Assembly: GCA_019916065.1 (NCBI GenBank)
Contig: CM034236.1
Coordinates: forward strand, 14,399,167-14,463,166
DNA from: Vitellaria paradoxa
Lineage: Eukaryota; Streptophyta; Magnoliopsida; Ericales; Sapotaceae
Direction of reading: 5' to 3'
Length of the DNA stretch: 64,000 bases
The translations under genes and the position numbers were made by a program. Below, piece by piece: positions 22,090-33,750 of the stretch. Numbering within the stretch: the first letter of the stretch is position 1; the number at the start of each line of letters is the position of its first letter. A model generated the notes under the pieces. It did not search any database and was not told the DNA's origin. It saw only the letters and a program-made list of their open reading frames with translations.

Positions 22090-23209
22090 GAGGGTGAGGA
22101 TATTAGCACTACTTTAAAAGCTTCTCCCACTCTTTTCCCTTTTTTTGCTCATACAAAATTACAAAACTAGCCTTGTAGTATAGATTAATTAATACAAGAT
22201 ACATTAAATATCATAATTACCTTTCCTTTTTATGCATTATTAAAAAACTAATATCCTCCATTTTTTACTTTTCTATAACACTCTCTATTTTTATTAATTT
22301 GCATGTTAAGTTAAAAATTCATTGCCAATTGTAATTTCATTAATTTGTGTGAGAAAAATTTTTTAAGTTAACTTTATAAATATATCTTTTAAGTTTATTT
22401 TATCCAAAATCAAATAAAAAATAAACAATTATTTTTTAATTGATATAAAACAAGATATCATAATCGTTGATCAATTCATATACTAATGAAAATAACTGAA
22501 ATAAAAGTAAATCAAATTCAAATTCAAATCTTAACATTCATTCCCAAAACTAGCCACCATTAAATAAAAGAAAATATATGGCACTATTCAAAACAATTTA
22601 ATAGTTTTAACAAAAATTCTTTATAAATTACCAAGTAAAAAAAAAAACACTAAAAATGGGAACCGTAAAAAAATAAAAAAATAAAAAAAAAAGCTTAATG
22701 GGGAAAATTTCTAATAATGTAATAGCATATACACCAATAAAAATAAAAAAAAATACAGAAATATTATATGCAATTTTTTCTATATTGCTCTATCAAATAA
22801 CTAAACACGTGAACGGGAAAAATTTGAAAATTTTAACAGTTGCTCTGCTATTGAGGGATTCGATAATTCATAATAATGTGATATTTTCTCCATATTGCTT
22901 GTACAAAATATATATATATATATATATATATCACATTTGAAAGCTCCAATTTAAGATTTAATAAACCAAATAAAGATATATACCGGTGAGAGTGTACATA
23001 AGATTATGAGAGATGTAGTTACAAAAAAGTGAAAAGTGGAGGATATTAGTTTTATAATAATAAATAAAAGGAGAGGGTAATTATGATATTTGAGAAGTTT
23101 TGTATAAATTGTCCTCCATTATTTACAAGTCTAGTTTTGTAATTTCGTAGAGCAAAAAAAATTGCACGGAGTGGGAAAAACTTTCAAAGGAATGCCAATA
23201 TCCCTACTC
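22090..23209. mobile_element. Non-autonomous Mutator-like element with about 200-bp terminal inverted repeats
   Basis: The left end begins GAGGGTGAGGATATTAGCAC and the reverse complement of the right end begins GAGTAGGGATATTGGCATTC. Similarity continues inward for about 200 bp through shared blocks such as TTCCCACTC, AAATTACAAAACTAG, ATATCATAATTACC and AAACTAATATCCTCCA. The flanks share TAGCTT, fitting a decayed 9-bp Mutator-type duplication. The interior has no transposase and includes a (TA)n array. The element is missing at the equivalent site in unit A (about 1860-1875). Confidence 0.75.
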
Positions 23210-23210
23210 A

Positions 23211-25184
23211 TAGCTTAATATTAAAGTTAGTAACTTTCTAGAGTTAGTAGTTATTTTATTTTCTTATTTTACGTTATATTATTTCCTAATTTTGGTTATA
23301 TTTTGTTAGGATTTCTTTTTTTTTTTTTCTGTTTAAAGTTTGTAAGCCTATAGAGCCCTTGATAGTTTTTGATTAATAAAATATTTATTAGAGAAGTAAA
23401 CGAGCTTTGTTTATAGATATTCATAGAGTAAACAAGAATTTACTCAACCTCTCATTTTTCATCAGCTTCCCCGCATTAGAATTATATATATATATATATA
23501 TATATTACCAATCTGCTTTTCCAATATTTCTTATCATAAAATACTTACTCTGCAACTATTGTGTCTGTTATGGACTTGTAATATTTTGTGCAGTGTTTGT
23601 TCTTGTTTATGCTTGAATCGAATTATATAAAGCTGCTGGGATTCAAAGTAAATAATGCAAGTTTGATGGGGATCTAATCTTTTTGCTATTCATGTGCCAC
23701 ACTTGTTTAGTTAGAGCTCGTTTGGTAATATTATCTTTTTTTTTTATGTTTAACTATTTAAATTTTATGATATTTGGTTTTTTTTTGTTGGTCATTTTTT
23801 CCTTCAAATGAAAACTAAAATTGCATTTGAAAATGCAATAAAATATTTAATTTTATTACTTTTTCAAAAAATAATTAAATTTAATAAGATACATTTCATA
23901 TTAATTAAATTAAATTAAATATTAATTGAATTAATATTTATTAAAAATTTAGTTCAATAAAATAAAATATATTAAATATAATTTAATTAAATTATTTATT
24001 AAAAATAATTTAATAAAATATATTTGAAATTAATTTAATTTTATTATTTGTTGAAATTAATTTTATATACACTTTAAAAAATAAAAAATTATATTTTTAA
24101 ATTGAACAGCCAGATTAACTTGACATTAAATGAACAACTGAGGTTCAACTCTAGGAGCCTAAAGTTAAAAAACAACTTCAACCCCCAATCCATAAATTAA
24201 GGATTAAGATAGAATATCCAATATGATAATGCATTTTCAGAGTGCCAAGTAGGCAAAATTTGAATACACAATGTGAGATCGCGTTTTTACAGCTATTCAG
24301 TTTGAATACGTAAAATGATGTTACATTTTTATTCTTTCTGAAAATGCAATGTGAGATTACATTTTCATTAAAAGCACTTTACTGATTTGTTTTTTTCTTG
24401 GCCAATTATTTTTATGGTTAACAGTGAAACCCTAAAAAAAAAAAAAATCGATAAATAACCTTACACATCAAGGGAGCAGTAGTGAGCTAAAAAGAGCAGC
24501 TTAAATTATACATTTTCAATTTCAACACATACCAAAATTAGTAAAAGATGCCAAAAAAAATCCTTGAATTAGAAAAATTAAACCCAAGAAATAAAATTAA
24601 AAAGTATATTAAAATTCTTATGCAAAAGAATATATATTCACAAAATAATAAAGATTTGACAGATGAATGTTTATCAAGATTTTAAGCATACAAAAAAGAG
24701 CGACAATGTAAAAGATGAAGGGATAATTATTTTTTTACTCCCTGTACTAAAGGTAAAAATTACTTATACCTCTTAAACTTTAAAATCTATCTTTGCATTC
24801 CCTGTACTTTGAATTAAAGTAAAAATGTTAAAAAAATTTGTCAAAGATAATGTTTTGACTTTAAATAACTTTAAGAATTACTTTTATATCCCTTTAGTTT
24901 ATTTACTTACACTTATATTCCCTGATTCTATTAAATTGTTAATTGATATTTTTATCTTTTCATTTAAAAATTAATGCTGTCCACAACTTCACTTTAGTTC
25001 AAAATAAAACGGGTCGGTTGTTGAAGTTTAGGGAATATAAGTAATTTTCATCTTTAAGTGTAGGAGTTAAAAAACAATTATCCAAAAAGCGGGAGGGGGA
25101 CAAAATTTAACGAGAATAGCCATATTAAAAGAAGCGACCTTCAACAAATTGGAAAAACACGTATTTCTCTACTTAAAGGAGTAG
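23211..25184. other. Intergenic tract duplicated from unit A
   Basis: There is no gene. It is colinear with about 1875-4489 of unit A but lacks the hAT-like element at 3474-4066. It includes TTTAATTAAAT-type AT runs at 23840-24080 and a (TA)n array at 23486-23505. Confidence 0.65.
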
Positions 25185-26215
25185 TGTTTATGTTCCCCCT
25201 TGCTGGCGCTATGCATGATTGGAGGTTCTCTAATGGCTTGTCGATGAATTGGCTGTTCTGTTCAGTGGTCTTGCTTTCGTTGCTGCTCCTCTGCCCCCTA
25301 GCTTCATTGCTGCATTGTTTCTTCACTGCATTGGACTAGTCCTGCTTGCTGTGTTCTGCGGAGATTTGGACGATTGCACATCGGACTACTTGCTGGTTTG
25401 CTATGTGGAATTGATGATCTCTGTTGTCTGCTGTTTCTTGTTTTCTTGTTGCTGATGTTTTGCTTGCTCTGTTGCACCAATTGCTGGGTTCGTGGTGCTG
25501 GTTTCTACTGCTTAATGCCCGTTTGCTATCTTTTTTGCTGCTCTTTGTTATCTGATTAAAGTGAAGACTGGAAGGCTAGTTCTTCGTCCCTGCTTTTGCT
25601 GGCACTTGGTTCTGGTTTCTAGCTAGCGGCATTGGTGATTGTTCTGCTGGCATTGCTGCTTCTGTCATGCTGCTATTCACTGATGCTGGTTTGCTGCTAA
25701 TTGAGTATTGTTTGAGAATTATGGTTGATTGTTGGTTGCTTATGCCTGCTGCTGCTTTGCTGCTTCCTTGGCTCTATTGTGTTACTGGTGGAGTCTCTCT
25801 TTGCCTGTGCCGGACTGTGTGCTGCGTTGTGAAATAGTGGAATGCTGCTCTGCCGTTTTCTGTCTATGTTTGCTCTATTGTCGCTGCTCTGATGAAGCTG
25901 CTTGTTGATACTTGCTGTTGTGTCTGTTTTGCTGAATTGAGAATAGCAAAACATATTTTTTGGTTTAGTTGCTGTGATTTGAGTCATTTCGTATTACTAC
26001 AGGTTCTGTTTTGGTCTGTCGTTTGGTTTGCTGTTTGAGTTTTGGCACCGTTAAATTATTGTTTGAAACCTTTTTGGATAATGCTGGTTATCATGGGGCA
26101 TAGGCTACTAGCTTATAGGTTGCTCCAGATTACCTTGAAGCTTGTTGTTGAGCTTGTGTCTCCGAGGGTCTGCCCTGCATTATTATTATTATTGTTATTG
26201 TTATATGCAGGTTTT
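25185..26215. other. TGCT-rich conserved non-coding segment, unit C copy
   Basis: This is the counterpart of 4490-5560 with the same TGCT-rich plus-strand composition and the same (TTA)n end. The (TTA)n tract is shorter here. The 96-codon minus-strand ORF (25697-25987) is retained, but the few nucleotide differences between copies are mostly amino-acid-changing. I read it as a conserved non-coding or transcribed segment, not a gene. Confidence 0.55.
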
Positions 26216-26685
26216 GGGTGAAATTGCAATCTTGGAAAATAATCTATATTAGCTAGCTAAGGGTGGAATGTGGTCGGGAGCAATCCAAAGAGGAGATTGC
26301 CGTGAACAACTAATTGATGAATCATTCAATGAAAAAGAAAAAAAGTACGACCGGAAAATAGAGAAAAGAAAACATAAGGTGGCATTTGATTTGTGTTTGT
26401 ATTTTTTGTTTCTTATTTGTTATTTTTGTTTTTGTTTTGAGGTTCATATTTTAAGAATACTAAAAGTTCATTTAGTTTGATATTTTTTTATTTTTCATAT
26501 TTTGAGATTTTCTTTATTTTGGATTAAAAATGCTCAAAACACTTTTTTGTCATTTTCCATTTCATGTATGAACTCATTTTCTATTTTCTAGAATAAGTTT
26601 TGAAAATTTAAGTAACTAAATACATTTTGAGTTAAAATGTCTCAATTTCCATGTATTGATCATAATAATACAAATATTAAATTAA

Positions 26686-27080
26686 GGCTATGTTTGATTG
26701 AGGGATTGGATGATGGAATATAAGTAATACCATATGATAATATATGGGATTGGATATAATATACAATTATTTTTTTATGTGGAATTTTTTTTTTTAGTGT
26801 TTGATTAGTGGAATATAAAATATAATAAAAGATGTAATTTGACATGTGATGTGACAGAAAATAATTTAGAGCCTCTAGATTTTAGCAAGAAACAAATCTA
26901 GAGATGAGTTATAAGTAATTCTTCACCCCCCAAAATATTGCTTATACTCTTTTTTGAGTATAAGCAGTTCCGTGGTACTAATAATCTCCTCCCACTTTTT
27001 CTAACCAAAAATGGGACTAGAGTGGGTCCTATAGATATACACTCTAATCTTAAGTTTTAATCCCCAAAATAAACATGGCC
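26686..27080. mobile_element. Tourist-like (PIF/Harbinger) MITE, unit C only
   Basis: The 395-bp insert begins GGCTATGTTTGATTG and ends AATAAACATGGCC, with inverted ends GGCYATGTTT. It is flanked by TAA (26683-26685 and 27081-27083), the 3-bp duplication typical of PIF/Harbinger. Unit A has the empty site ATTAAGTAAAAATTAGGG near 6005-6022. Confidence 0.85.
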
Positions 27081-28039
27081 TAAGTGAAAACTAGGGTATT
27101 CTCTAGTAATCCTTTTTGTATAACGGGAGAATGTCCTTAGTTACTTGTAAATTTTTTTCCATTAATCCAAATTAACTTACTTAAAAAAATACATATATAT
27201 ATTTTGAATGGCTTTCCTTATTTTTCAAAATGTAAAAAAAAAAAATGAACTCTAAATTCTCTAAAAAAAAAAAAATCACTTCTTTTGAGTTTCAAAAATT
27301 GTATTCACGAAAACGGAATTTTTTTTATTAAAAAAATCATTTTCTTGTAATTTTCTCTTTAATTAACGTTCTCGTTGCACTTTCGAATCTTGTGACTTTG
27401 GAATGGATATATATAAAATTCCTAGTTTTGGCCATCGGCTGTCATTGGAGCCTTTGGAGGAGGGAGAGGAACGGCATCACCTGGAGAAAGATGGGTGAAA
27501 TGGAAGAGAGAGATTGTTCGCCATATGACATACATTGAAATTGGCAAGTGCATACAAAAGAAAAGACATCAAAAATTATATTAAAGTATGGATCTGATCC
27601 TAGGCTGCATAATTCGCCATCCAAATCAATTTTTGAATTCGTAAATTGAGAACAAACTCTTGTTAAATTTATGAATTAGTTTAATTAATACGAATTTTAA
27701 ATGATTTCAATTTTTCTTTTCACTTTATGAAAAAAAAAAAAAAAAAAAAAAAAACTTATAATGATGTTAGGATGATTTAAAATAAAATGAATTCTTACCA
27801 CGTTTAAGTCACGTAAAAATATCAAGAATAGTAATGAATGATTTTGAAATTACTTATTTTGTAAACAAATATATATATTATAGAAAATTCAAACATGAAA
27901 AAATCAAGGAAACACTTGGTTTAGAAAATATTTTTTGTTTTACGTGAAAAATGACATTTTGTTATTTTTTATTTTTTTAAAAATGTTATATTATTTTCCA
28001 AAAAAGACTCCAAACCAAACATATTTTTCAAAAATTTTT

Positions 28040-28368
28040 GGTGGCATTTGATTTACTTTTCTATTTTCTGTTTTTGTTTTATGTGTTAAAAATCTCAAAA
28101 CGAATAAATAGAAAATATCTTGTTTTCCTTATTGTAAGATTTTTCTTATTTTTTATTAAAAACTCTCAAAATAATTTTTTACCATTTTTCATTTCATGTG
28201 TAAACTCATTTTCTGCTTTCGAAAATAAATTTTAAAAGTACAAATAACCAAATGAGTTTTGAACTATTTTTCTTATTTTTAAAAACACAAAATGAAAAAT
28301 AAGTTCAAAACAGAAAATAAAAAATAAAAATAAAAAACAAAAAATAGAAAAATAAACTAAATGAAGCC
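28040..28368. mobile_element. GGTGGCATTTG-type MITE, unit C only
   Basis: The 329-bp insert begins GGTGGCATTTGATTTAC, and the reverse complement of its right end reads GGCTTCATTTAGTTTATT. Both ends run into a shared TTTTTCTATTTT-like stretch. The site is empty in unit A (about 6955-6970). The ends resemble those of the MITE at 58795-59107. The target duplication is not clear. Confidence 0.65.
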
Positions 28369-30605
28369 TTCATTTTCTAGAAAAATGAAAATAGAAGATG
28401 AGTGAAAAAAACAAACAAACCAACAGCCCCTAAAGATTCATTTTACAAAAAAAAAAAATCAAAAAAATTTAATTTTTATAAACATTTTTCAATTTTCTCC
28501 GATCAATTTTTGACACATATCACTTTAATACAAAATTTTTTATTTTTTTTGACCAACCAAACACCAATTTTAAGAAAATAGAAAACATGTTAAAAAAAAT
28601 AAACAGCCTGTAAAAACTTGTTTCAATGTTTGCTATTATTTTATTCAAAAACATATCCAAAATATCTTTTTAACCGACACTTAAATTTTTTTTTTTAAAT
28701 AACTGTTACTCTCACTTTGCTTTTCCTTTTGATGCTATGTCTAGAAATTTTAGGGGTCTTAGGCAAAATTTTTAGGAGATCTGAAATATGCAACTCCTTG
28801 TTATAACAATTTTTTTTTTTTAAACTACTAGTAACAAATGTATAAAAGTACCATGTCGAAATTGAATTAATTTTTCAACTCTTCTTTTTTATTTTTTATT
28901 TCTTTATTTTTCATAATCACATTTGTATTTTCTATTTAACATAGTTAAAATTATAGTTAAAAATAGATAATTATAATATCTAGCTAACAATATAAATTTA
29001 ATTTTTAAATAAATATTAAAATACTGAAATCAAATAACCAACACAAATAAAAAAATTATAAATAAACTAAAAATAAAACAAAAAATAGTTATGCAACAAT
29101 ATAACTTGGTATCAAGAACATTTTTTTTTTTTTCAAGAAGTTTGACAACTCTTAAGTGGTTAGACCTGATTAACACTCACTAGGAATTCAAATCCTAATC
29201 CACCCATATGTAATCAAATTAGTTTTTAAAATATAAAATAACATCATACATTTCCCTTTTGGCCTATTTATTTCTTTGATTACAGTAATATTTCTTGGTG
29301 CAAGAGTTAAACAGCGGGAGGAACAAGGGGGATGATAAGCTTAGAAGTGCAAGATCACAATCAAGCCCCAGCTCTTACATGTACAACGATTTCTGCGATG
29401 ACTAAATCTTAAATCTTTCACAGATTAGCAGCCCCACCTCACAACCTGATTTGTAATGCCATCATTTACAAATCCAATCACAAGCCGTTAAACTAGAAAA
29501 TATCATGTATGTATACATATATACATAGATACATATAAACAGACATGTAAAGGTTTCAAAATGTGTGTGTATATATATATATATATACACAGAATGATAT
29601 AAACAAACATGTAAAGGTTTAAAAATTAAACTCATTTGTTCAATAGTTAACAAGAAAAAAACCACAGCCAGCAAGATTATCTGCTAATAGGAAGGATCAA
29701 AAACATTTCCAACACAAGAACATCAAACACACCAAACCAGATAAAAGTTCAATTGCTTAGCATAGAAGATCTCAAAATTGCAAAACCATTACCTTTTAAA
29801 TCAGTAGGTCCCACAAAGGAAAAGAAAATTGAAATTCCAGGACTCCATCACCCCCCACCCCCCCCCCAAGGGCCCACCAAAAAAAAAAAAAAAGACAATG
29901 TCATGCCTCTTCCTAGTGCATCTATTTGAAATGCATCCTACAAGTATAACGAGGTCTTGAGACCCATAAAGATGGAATGTGCCTCCAAACCCCAATGCAA
30001 AAAACTCTCTAAAATGGACTAACGAGACATTTTCACTCTATCGTCCGGTGTTGTCCACTTCTAGATGCTTGGTTGCTGGAAAGCCCTGTGTCTTGCCAAG
30101 AAGCTGGCCGGTAAAAACCATTTCCTCTTGGTCTGTTGTAGTCGCCTCCGTCCTGGCCATATCCCCTACCAGAACTCCGACCACCAAAACGTCCCCTTGA
30201 TGCATCTGTCGGGTAGCCACCCCTGCCTCTACCCCGCCCTGTTTAAAATAAACCAATTATAAGACAAGTGCGCAGGACGAAAAATATCCTAGGGTATTAT
30301 TGTTCTGAAGCAGCCAGTTTAGTGATATACTACAGAACTTATGCAAGTGTATGGCTTCGGAATAGATACAATAAAAAAACAAATGCAGAAAAATGCAGAA
30401 AGAAGCTGAAAATAATGTAGCAGAAATGAAGGACTAAAAAAAATTACCATGATTAACTCAAACTTCCCATAGAGAATAGGAAGTTGAATTTTGTCTCTGC
30501 TATGCTATAGAATTAAAGATCTAATAACGAAGATTCAAGAAAAAGAACAGCAAAGAATCTCACATTTCAACTAAAGGACTTTGAAAGAAAAATGCTTAGA
30601 AAGCT

Positions 30606-30813
30606 AACCCAGGGTAGCCCATTGGTTCTTGGGTTAGACCAACCGTAAATCCGGAGGCCTTGAATTCGAATTCCGCTGGCTACCACCCTCTCTTGCCCGG
30701 TGCTTGGGTCTTGCGAATGGGTTCAAGCACCCCCAGTTTACCCATTGGCTACGCAATTTGATGAGGGGTGCAATAAACCGGTGCGGGTTCCGGGTTACAA
30801 AAAAAAAAAAAAA
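30606..30813 (+). mobile_element. tRNA-derived SINE in the G3BP intron, unit C only
   Basis: An approximately 208-bp insert starts near GGGTAGCCCATTGG, has a B-box-like AATTCGAATTCC (30664-30675) and ends in a 14-A tail (about 30799-30813). GCTTAGAA flanks it on both sides (30594-30601 and 30814-30821). The equivalent site in unit A (about 9175) is empty. Confidence 0.72.
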
Positions 30814-31329
30814 GCTTAGAATGGATATCTCTAGAAGGCGGGAGGAAGGAGGGTTGTGCACATTTTATGACCTGAAATCAAGGTTACCAAAATGCTCTAG
30901 CTTTCTAGTAACCACAAAATGAGAGAATTGGACGATTCACATCATGTAATCAAACATTTTTCACTATAACTCGCCCTAATGATTTAGATTAAAGAGAACC
31001 AAAATTGCAAGATGCTAATTACCATGCACCGAATATGATGAAATTTCAATAATAAATCCAAATAGGCTCCCAAAAAAAGGAACAAAACCAAGATGTTGAA
31101 AACTGGATCTGGATTCGTTTCCCCCCAAAGCATATCATAATTAATATGGAACTGGCCAACTATTGATTTAGGTTTTGACATGATCACGTAACATTTGGTT
31201 TCCATACATGTTTAGTAGTGGGGTAGTTTCATGGATCTAATCATAAAAGTATCCTCTTTTAATGAATATACACATTTATATAATGAAATACCAAAACGAC
31301 ATAACAAAGACTTGAGTTAAAAGATCTAA

Positions 31330-32110
31330 CAAAAAATAAAGCTATAAACAAACCAAGCGTTGTTCAAACTACTAATGAACGAGCTCGTTAAGAACTCGTT
31401 TATATTCGTTTAATAGGATAAATGAAAAAGCTTGAACACATTTTTCAAACTCGGTAAATAAACAAGTCAAATTCAAACAAGGGTAAGCTTAGCTTCGTAA
31501 GACTCGTGAACAAGCTTGTTTATTATTCGTGAATAGGCTCGTTTAAATGTTTATGATTAAGCAGCTCAATTACAGCTCGTGAACAATCTTGTTTAAATGT
31601 TTGTGAACAATCTTGTTTATTGCTCATGAACAAATCTCATTTAAATGTTTGTGAACAAATTCGTTCATAGCTTGCAAACAATTTCATTTAAACGTTCATG
31701 AACAAGTTCGCAAAAAAGTCTTCTACACAATTCATAGAAAAATGTTAAAAATTCAAAAATTAAACATGTTAATTTAAAGATTGTTTGTTAGGTTAGAAAA
31801 AAATAACTTGTTTATTAAGCTTATTCATTAATAGGCACACAAGCAAATTCAACAAAAAAGTCACAAACAATCTTGATAAAAGCTTGTACTACGCTTGACA
31901 AAAGTTTGCGAACAAACTCATTTATTGTGACCAAGCCGAGCACAAGTTTGCCTATGGACTAATGAGCCAAACTCGGATAGAAGCTCGACTTGAACTCCCC
32001 AAAAACATTAACAAACAAACTTGAACATAATATTTCAAACTCAATAAAAGCTCAGCTTGAACTCGAGCTCGCCTAGAACCTTAACGAATAAGCTTGAACA
32101 CCCCAATACC
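31330..32110. repeat. Degenerate array of AACAAGCTTGTTTA / GCTCGTGAAC motifs
   Basis: Short words such as CTCGTGAACAA, CTTGTTTAAATG and GAACTCGTTTAT recur every few tens of bases over about 780 bp, many of them palindromic around AAGCTT. A shorter version lies at about 9720-9920 in unit A. I recognise it as a dispersed repeat type but cannot assign a class. Confidence 0.45.
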
Positions 32111-32307
32111 CAGCTCGGTTCTTCTCAACCCATTTACAGCCTTAATAGAAGATAATGGATCCAACTGTAAGGAAATCTCAACAATCTGTAAGAAGAATTC
32201 AAATATGCAGTTTCAAATTTAAATGGGGCCAAGTATGCAAGCATCTAATGCAATAGTCCCATTTTAACTAAATCTACTCCCAGAGGCGGCTTTTTTGGCA
32301 AAAGTTT

Positions 32308-32427
32308 TTTTTTTTTTTTTTTTTTTTTTGATAGGTAAGCGGGAGGGGGGGGGGGCCCGGGTTCGAAGCCGGGTGGTGAGTGGGCAAAGAATGGAGTTTA
32401 GCCACCGGGCTAAGTGCCTCACTCATC
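32308..32427 (-). mobile_element. tRNA-derived SINE with 15-bp target duplication
   Basis: On the minus strand the element reads GATGAGTGAGGCACTTAGCC, then CGGTGGCTAAAC (A-box region), then CGGCTTCGAACCCGGGC (B box), a C/G-rich stretch, and a poly-A tail seen as the T-run at about 32305-32329. TTTTGGCAAAAGTTT occurs on both sides (32293-32307 and 32428-32442), a clean target duplication. It sits in the intron of the G3BP-like gene. Confidence 0.87.
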
Positions 32428-33058
32428 TTTTGGCAAAAGTTTATACTACCCTTATCTGATAGACAAAAACTGTAGGAGATAGCAAGCAGCAGTACAAATT
32501 TTTATTTGCAGTACAAACCATGGTAGGTTCCATAATGTGGCCTCCAGGCCCACCACGGGAGAACCAAGAGCCGAGTGGCGAGGGGATCAAGATTGGCAAC
32601 CTGGACTTCATTCGACAAGAGTTTTACAGTTGAACCGCCCCCATGTGACTAAGCAGCAGGTACAAACTTTGTGTGATAGCAAGCCAAAAAATAATAATAA
32701 TAATGAAGTGCCAACAGATTATATATGTGGCCAATGAAATGTGTAGATTACTGTAACTTCTAACAATGGGATGTCGATCTACAATTAATAGTTCATCAAC
32801 TTTAAGAAAAAAAATTCAATTTGATATAACTCCAAAAGGAATGATTGAAGTACTTACTTCCTCGTGATGCATTGATTCTGTTTGCTCTACGCCCTTCAAT
32901 GAATACTTGTTGTCCAGCTATCTGAACGGTAGAAGCCTACAAAAGGAATCAGAGGAACCCAAGGGACAACTTTTATATCAGAATCCAGCTTAAAAAACAT
33001 AACGATGACACTGAAATACTAACTATCGCCCACCACACCGAAAGTTTACTACCCAAAA

Positions 33059-33062
<4 letters not shown>

Positions 33063-33090
<28 letters not shown>
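33063..33090. repeat. (GA)n microsatellite
   Basis: About fourteen GA units in non-coding DNA upstream (on the minus strand) of the last recognised G3BP exon. Confidence 0.9.
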
Positions 33091-33233
33091 CAAAAACCAA
33101 TTGTTGAGTGGAAAAAGACAACAATAATGTAAATTCTGCCGTCAAAATATTATCATGAAATTGAAAACATGGAACTTGAAACTTCCAGAAAAAACCTGAA
33201 GTAAATGCATTAAAAAAAAAAAGAATCGTTTGT

Positions 33234-33475
33234 TTGGATGCTAACTGGTAGAAAACAAACATAATAGAAAGCAAAAGAAATAACCATCCCTTCATAATAG
33301 GATGACAATAAAATTGATATTATCCAATGGGTATAGAAAGAGAGAGGAGAGGGTTGGATGCTAACTGGTAGAAAACAAACATAATAGAAAGCAAAAGAAA
33401 TTAACCATCCCTTCATAATAGGATGACAATAAAATTGATATTATCCAATGGATATAGAAAGAGAGAGGAGAGGGT
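33234..33475. repeat. Two tandem copies of a 120-bp unit
   Basis: The unit starting TTGGATGCTAACTGG at 33234 repeats from 33354 with only about two differences (an extra T and a G/A change). Each copy ends in GAGAGAGGAGAGGGTT. This near identity indicates a recent tandem duplication. Confidence 0.9.
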
Positions 33476-33750
33476 TTTGTGCAACAAAGATGTGTAATGC
33501 TAGCTAAAAGGCAGAAAACTTATGAGCTTTGGATGGCACTTAGTTAATATACTTGGTCAAATAAACTTGAGAAAACAGACTCCAATGAACCCACTTTCGG
33601 TTAGAGAGGTGTGATAACGTGGGAATGTGGCATCCTGCGAGATGATGTGATATGGAAAAAGCAAGATACATGTTTGATTGCAATAGGATAACGAATGTGG
33701 GATATGACCAGTGCTATGATATATGTCCCTTACCATATTTGGTTGGAATA

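Larger units (their letters stand above)
26216..30032. other. AT-rich intergenic tract of unit C
   Basis: This aligns with 5561-8617. Apart from the two MITEs listed separately (26686-27080, 28040-28368), it holds poly-A runs (27730-27754), (TA)n near 29567-29588 and a C-run near 29851-29868. No gene seen. Confidence 0.6.
30033..32936 (-). pseudogene. 3' two exons of a G3BP-like NTF2/RRM RNA-binding protein gene
   Basis: Exon n-1 (32858-32936) follows a GTAG acceptor, reads ASTVQIAGQQVFIEGRRANR then INASRG, and ends at a good donor (A|GTAAGTA). This looks like the end of an RRM. The last exon (30033-30238) follows TTTTAAACAG and joins in phase (A+GG). It encodes an RG-rich tail: GRGRGGYPTDASRGRFGG, RSSGRGYGQDGGDYNRPRG, NGFYRPASWQDTG and a TGA. 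This resembles plant G3BP-like proteins, which bind RNA and act in stress granules. Both exons are open. Upstream exons for the NTF2 domain and the rest of the RRM were not found before the copia remnant at 33751 or after it, so the gene is 5'-truncated here. The intron holds two SINEs. The exact family member is uncertain. Confidence 0.75.

Noticed and set aside
31330..32110. Possible CRISPR-like or satellite array
   Set aside because: Repeats are irregular in length and spacing and the sequence is clearly plant nuclear DNA; there are no uniform spacers.
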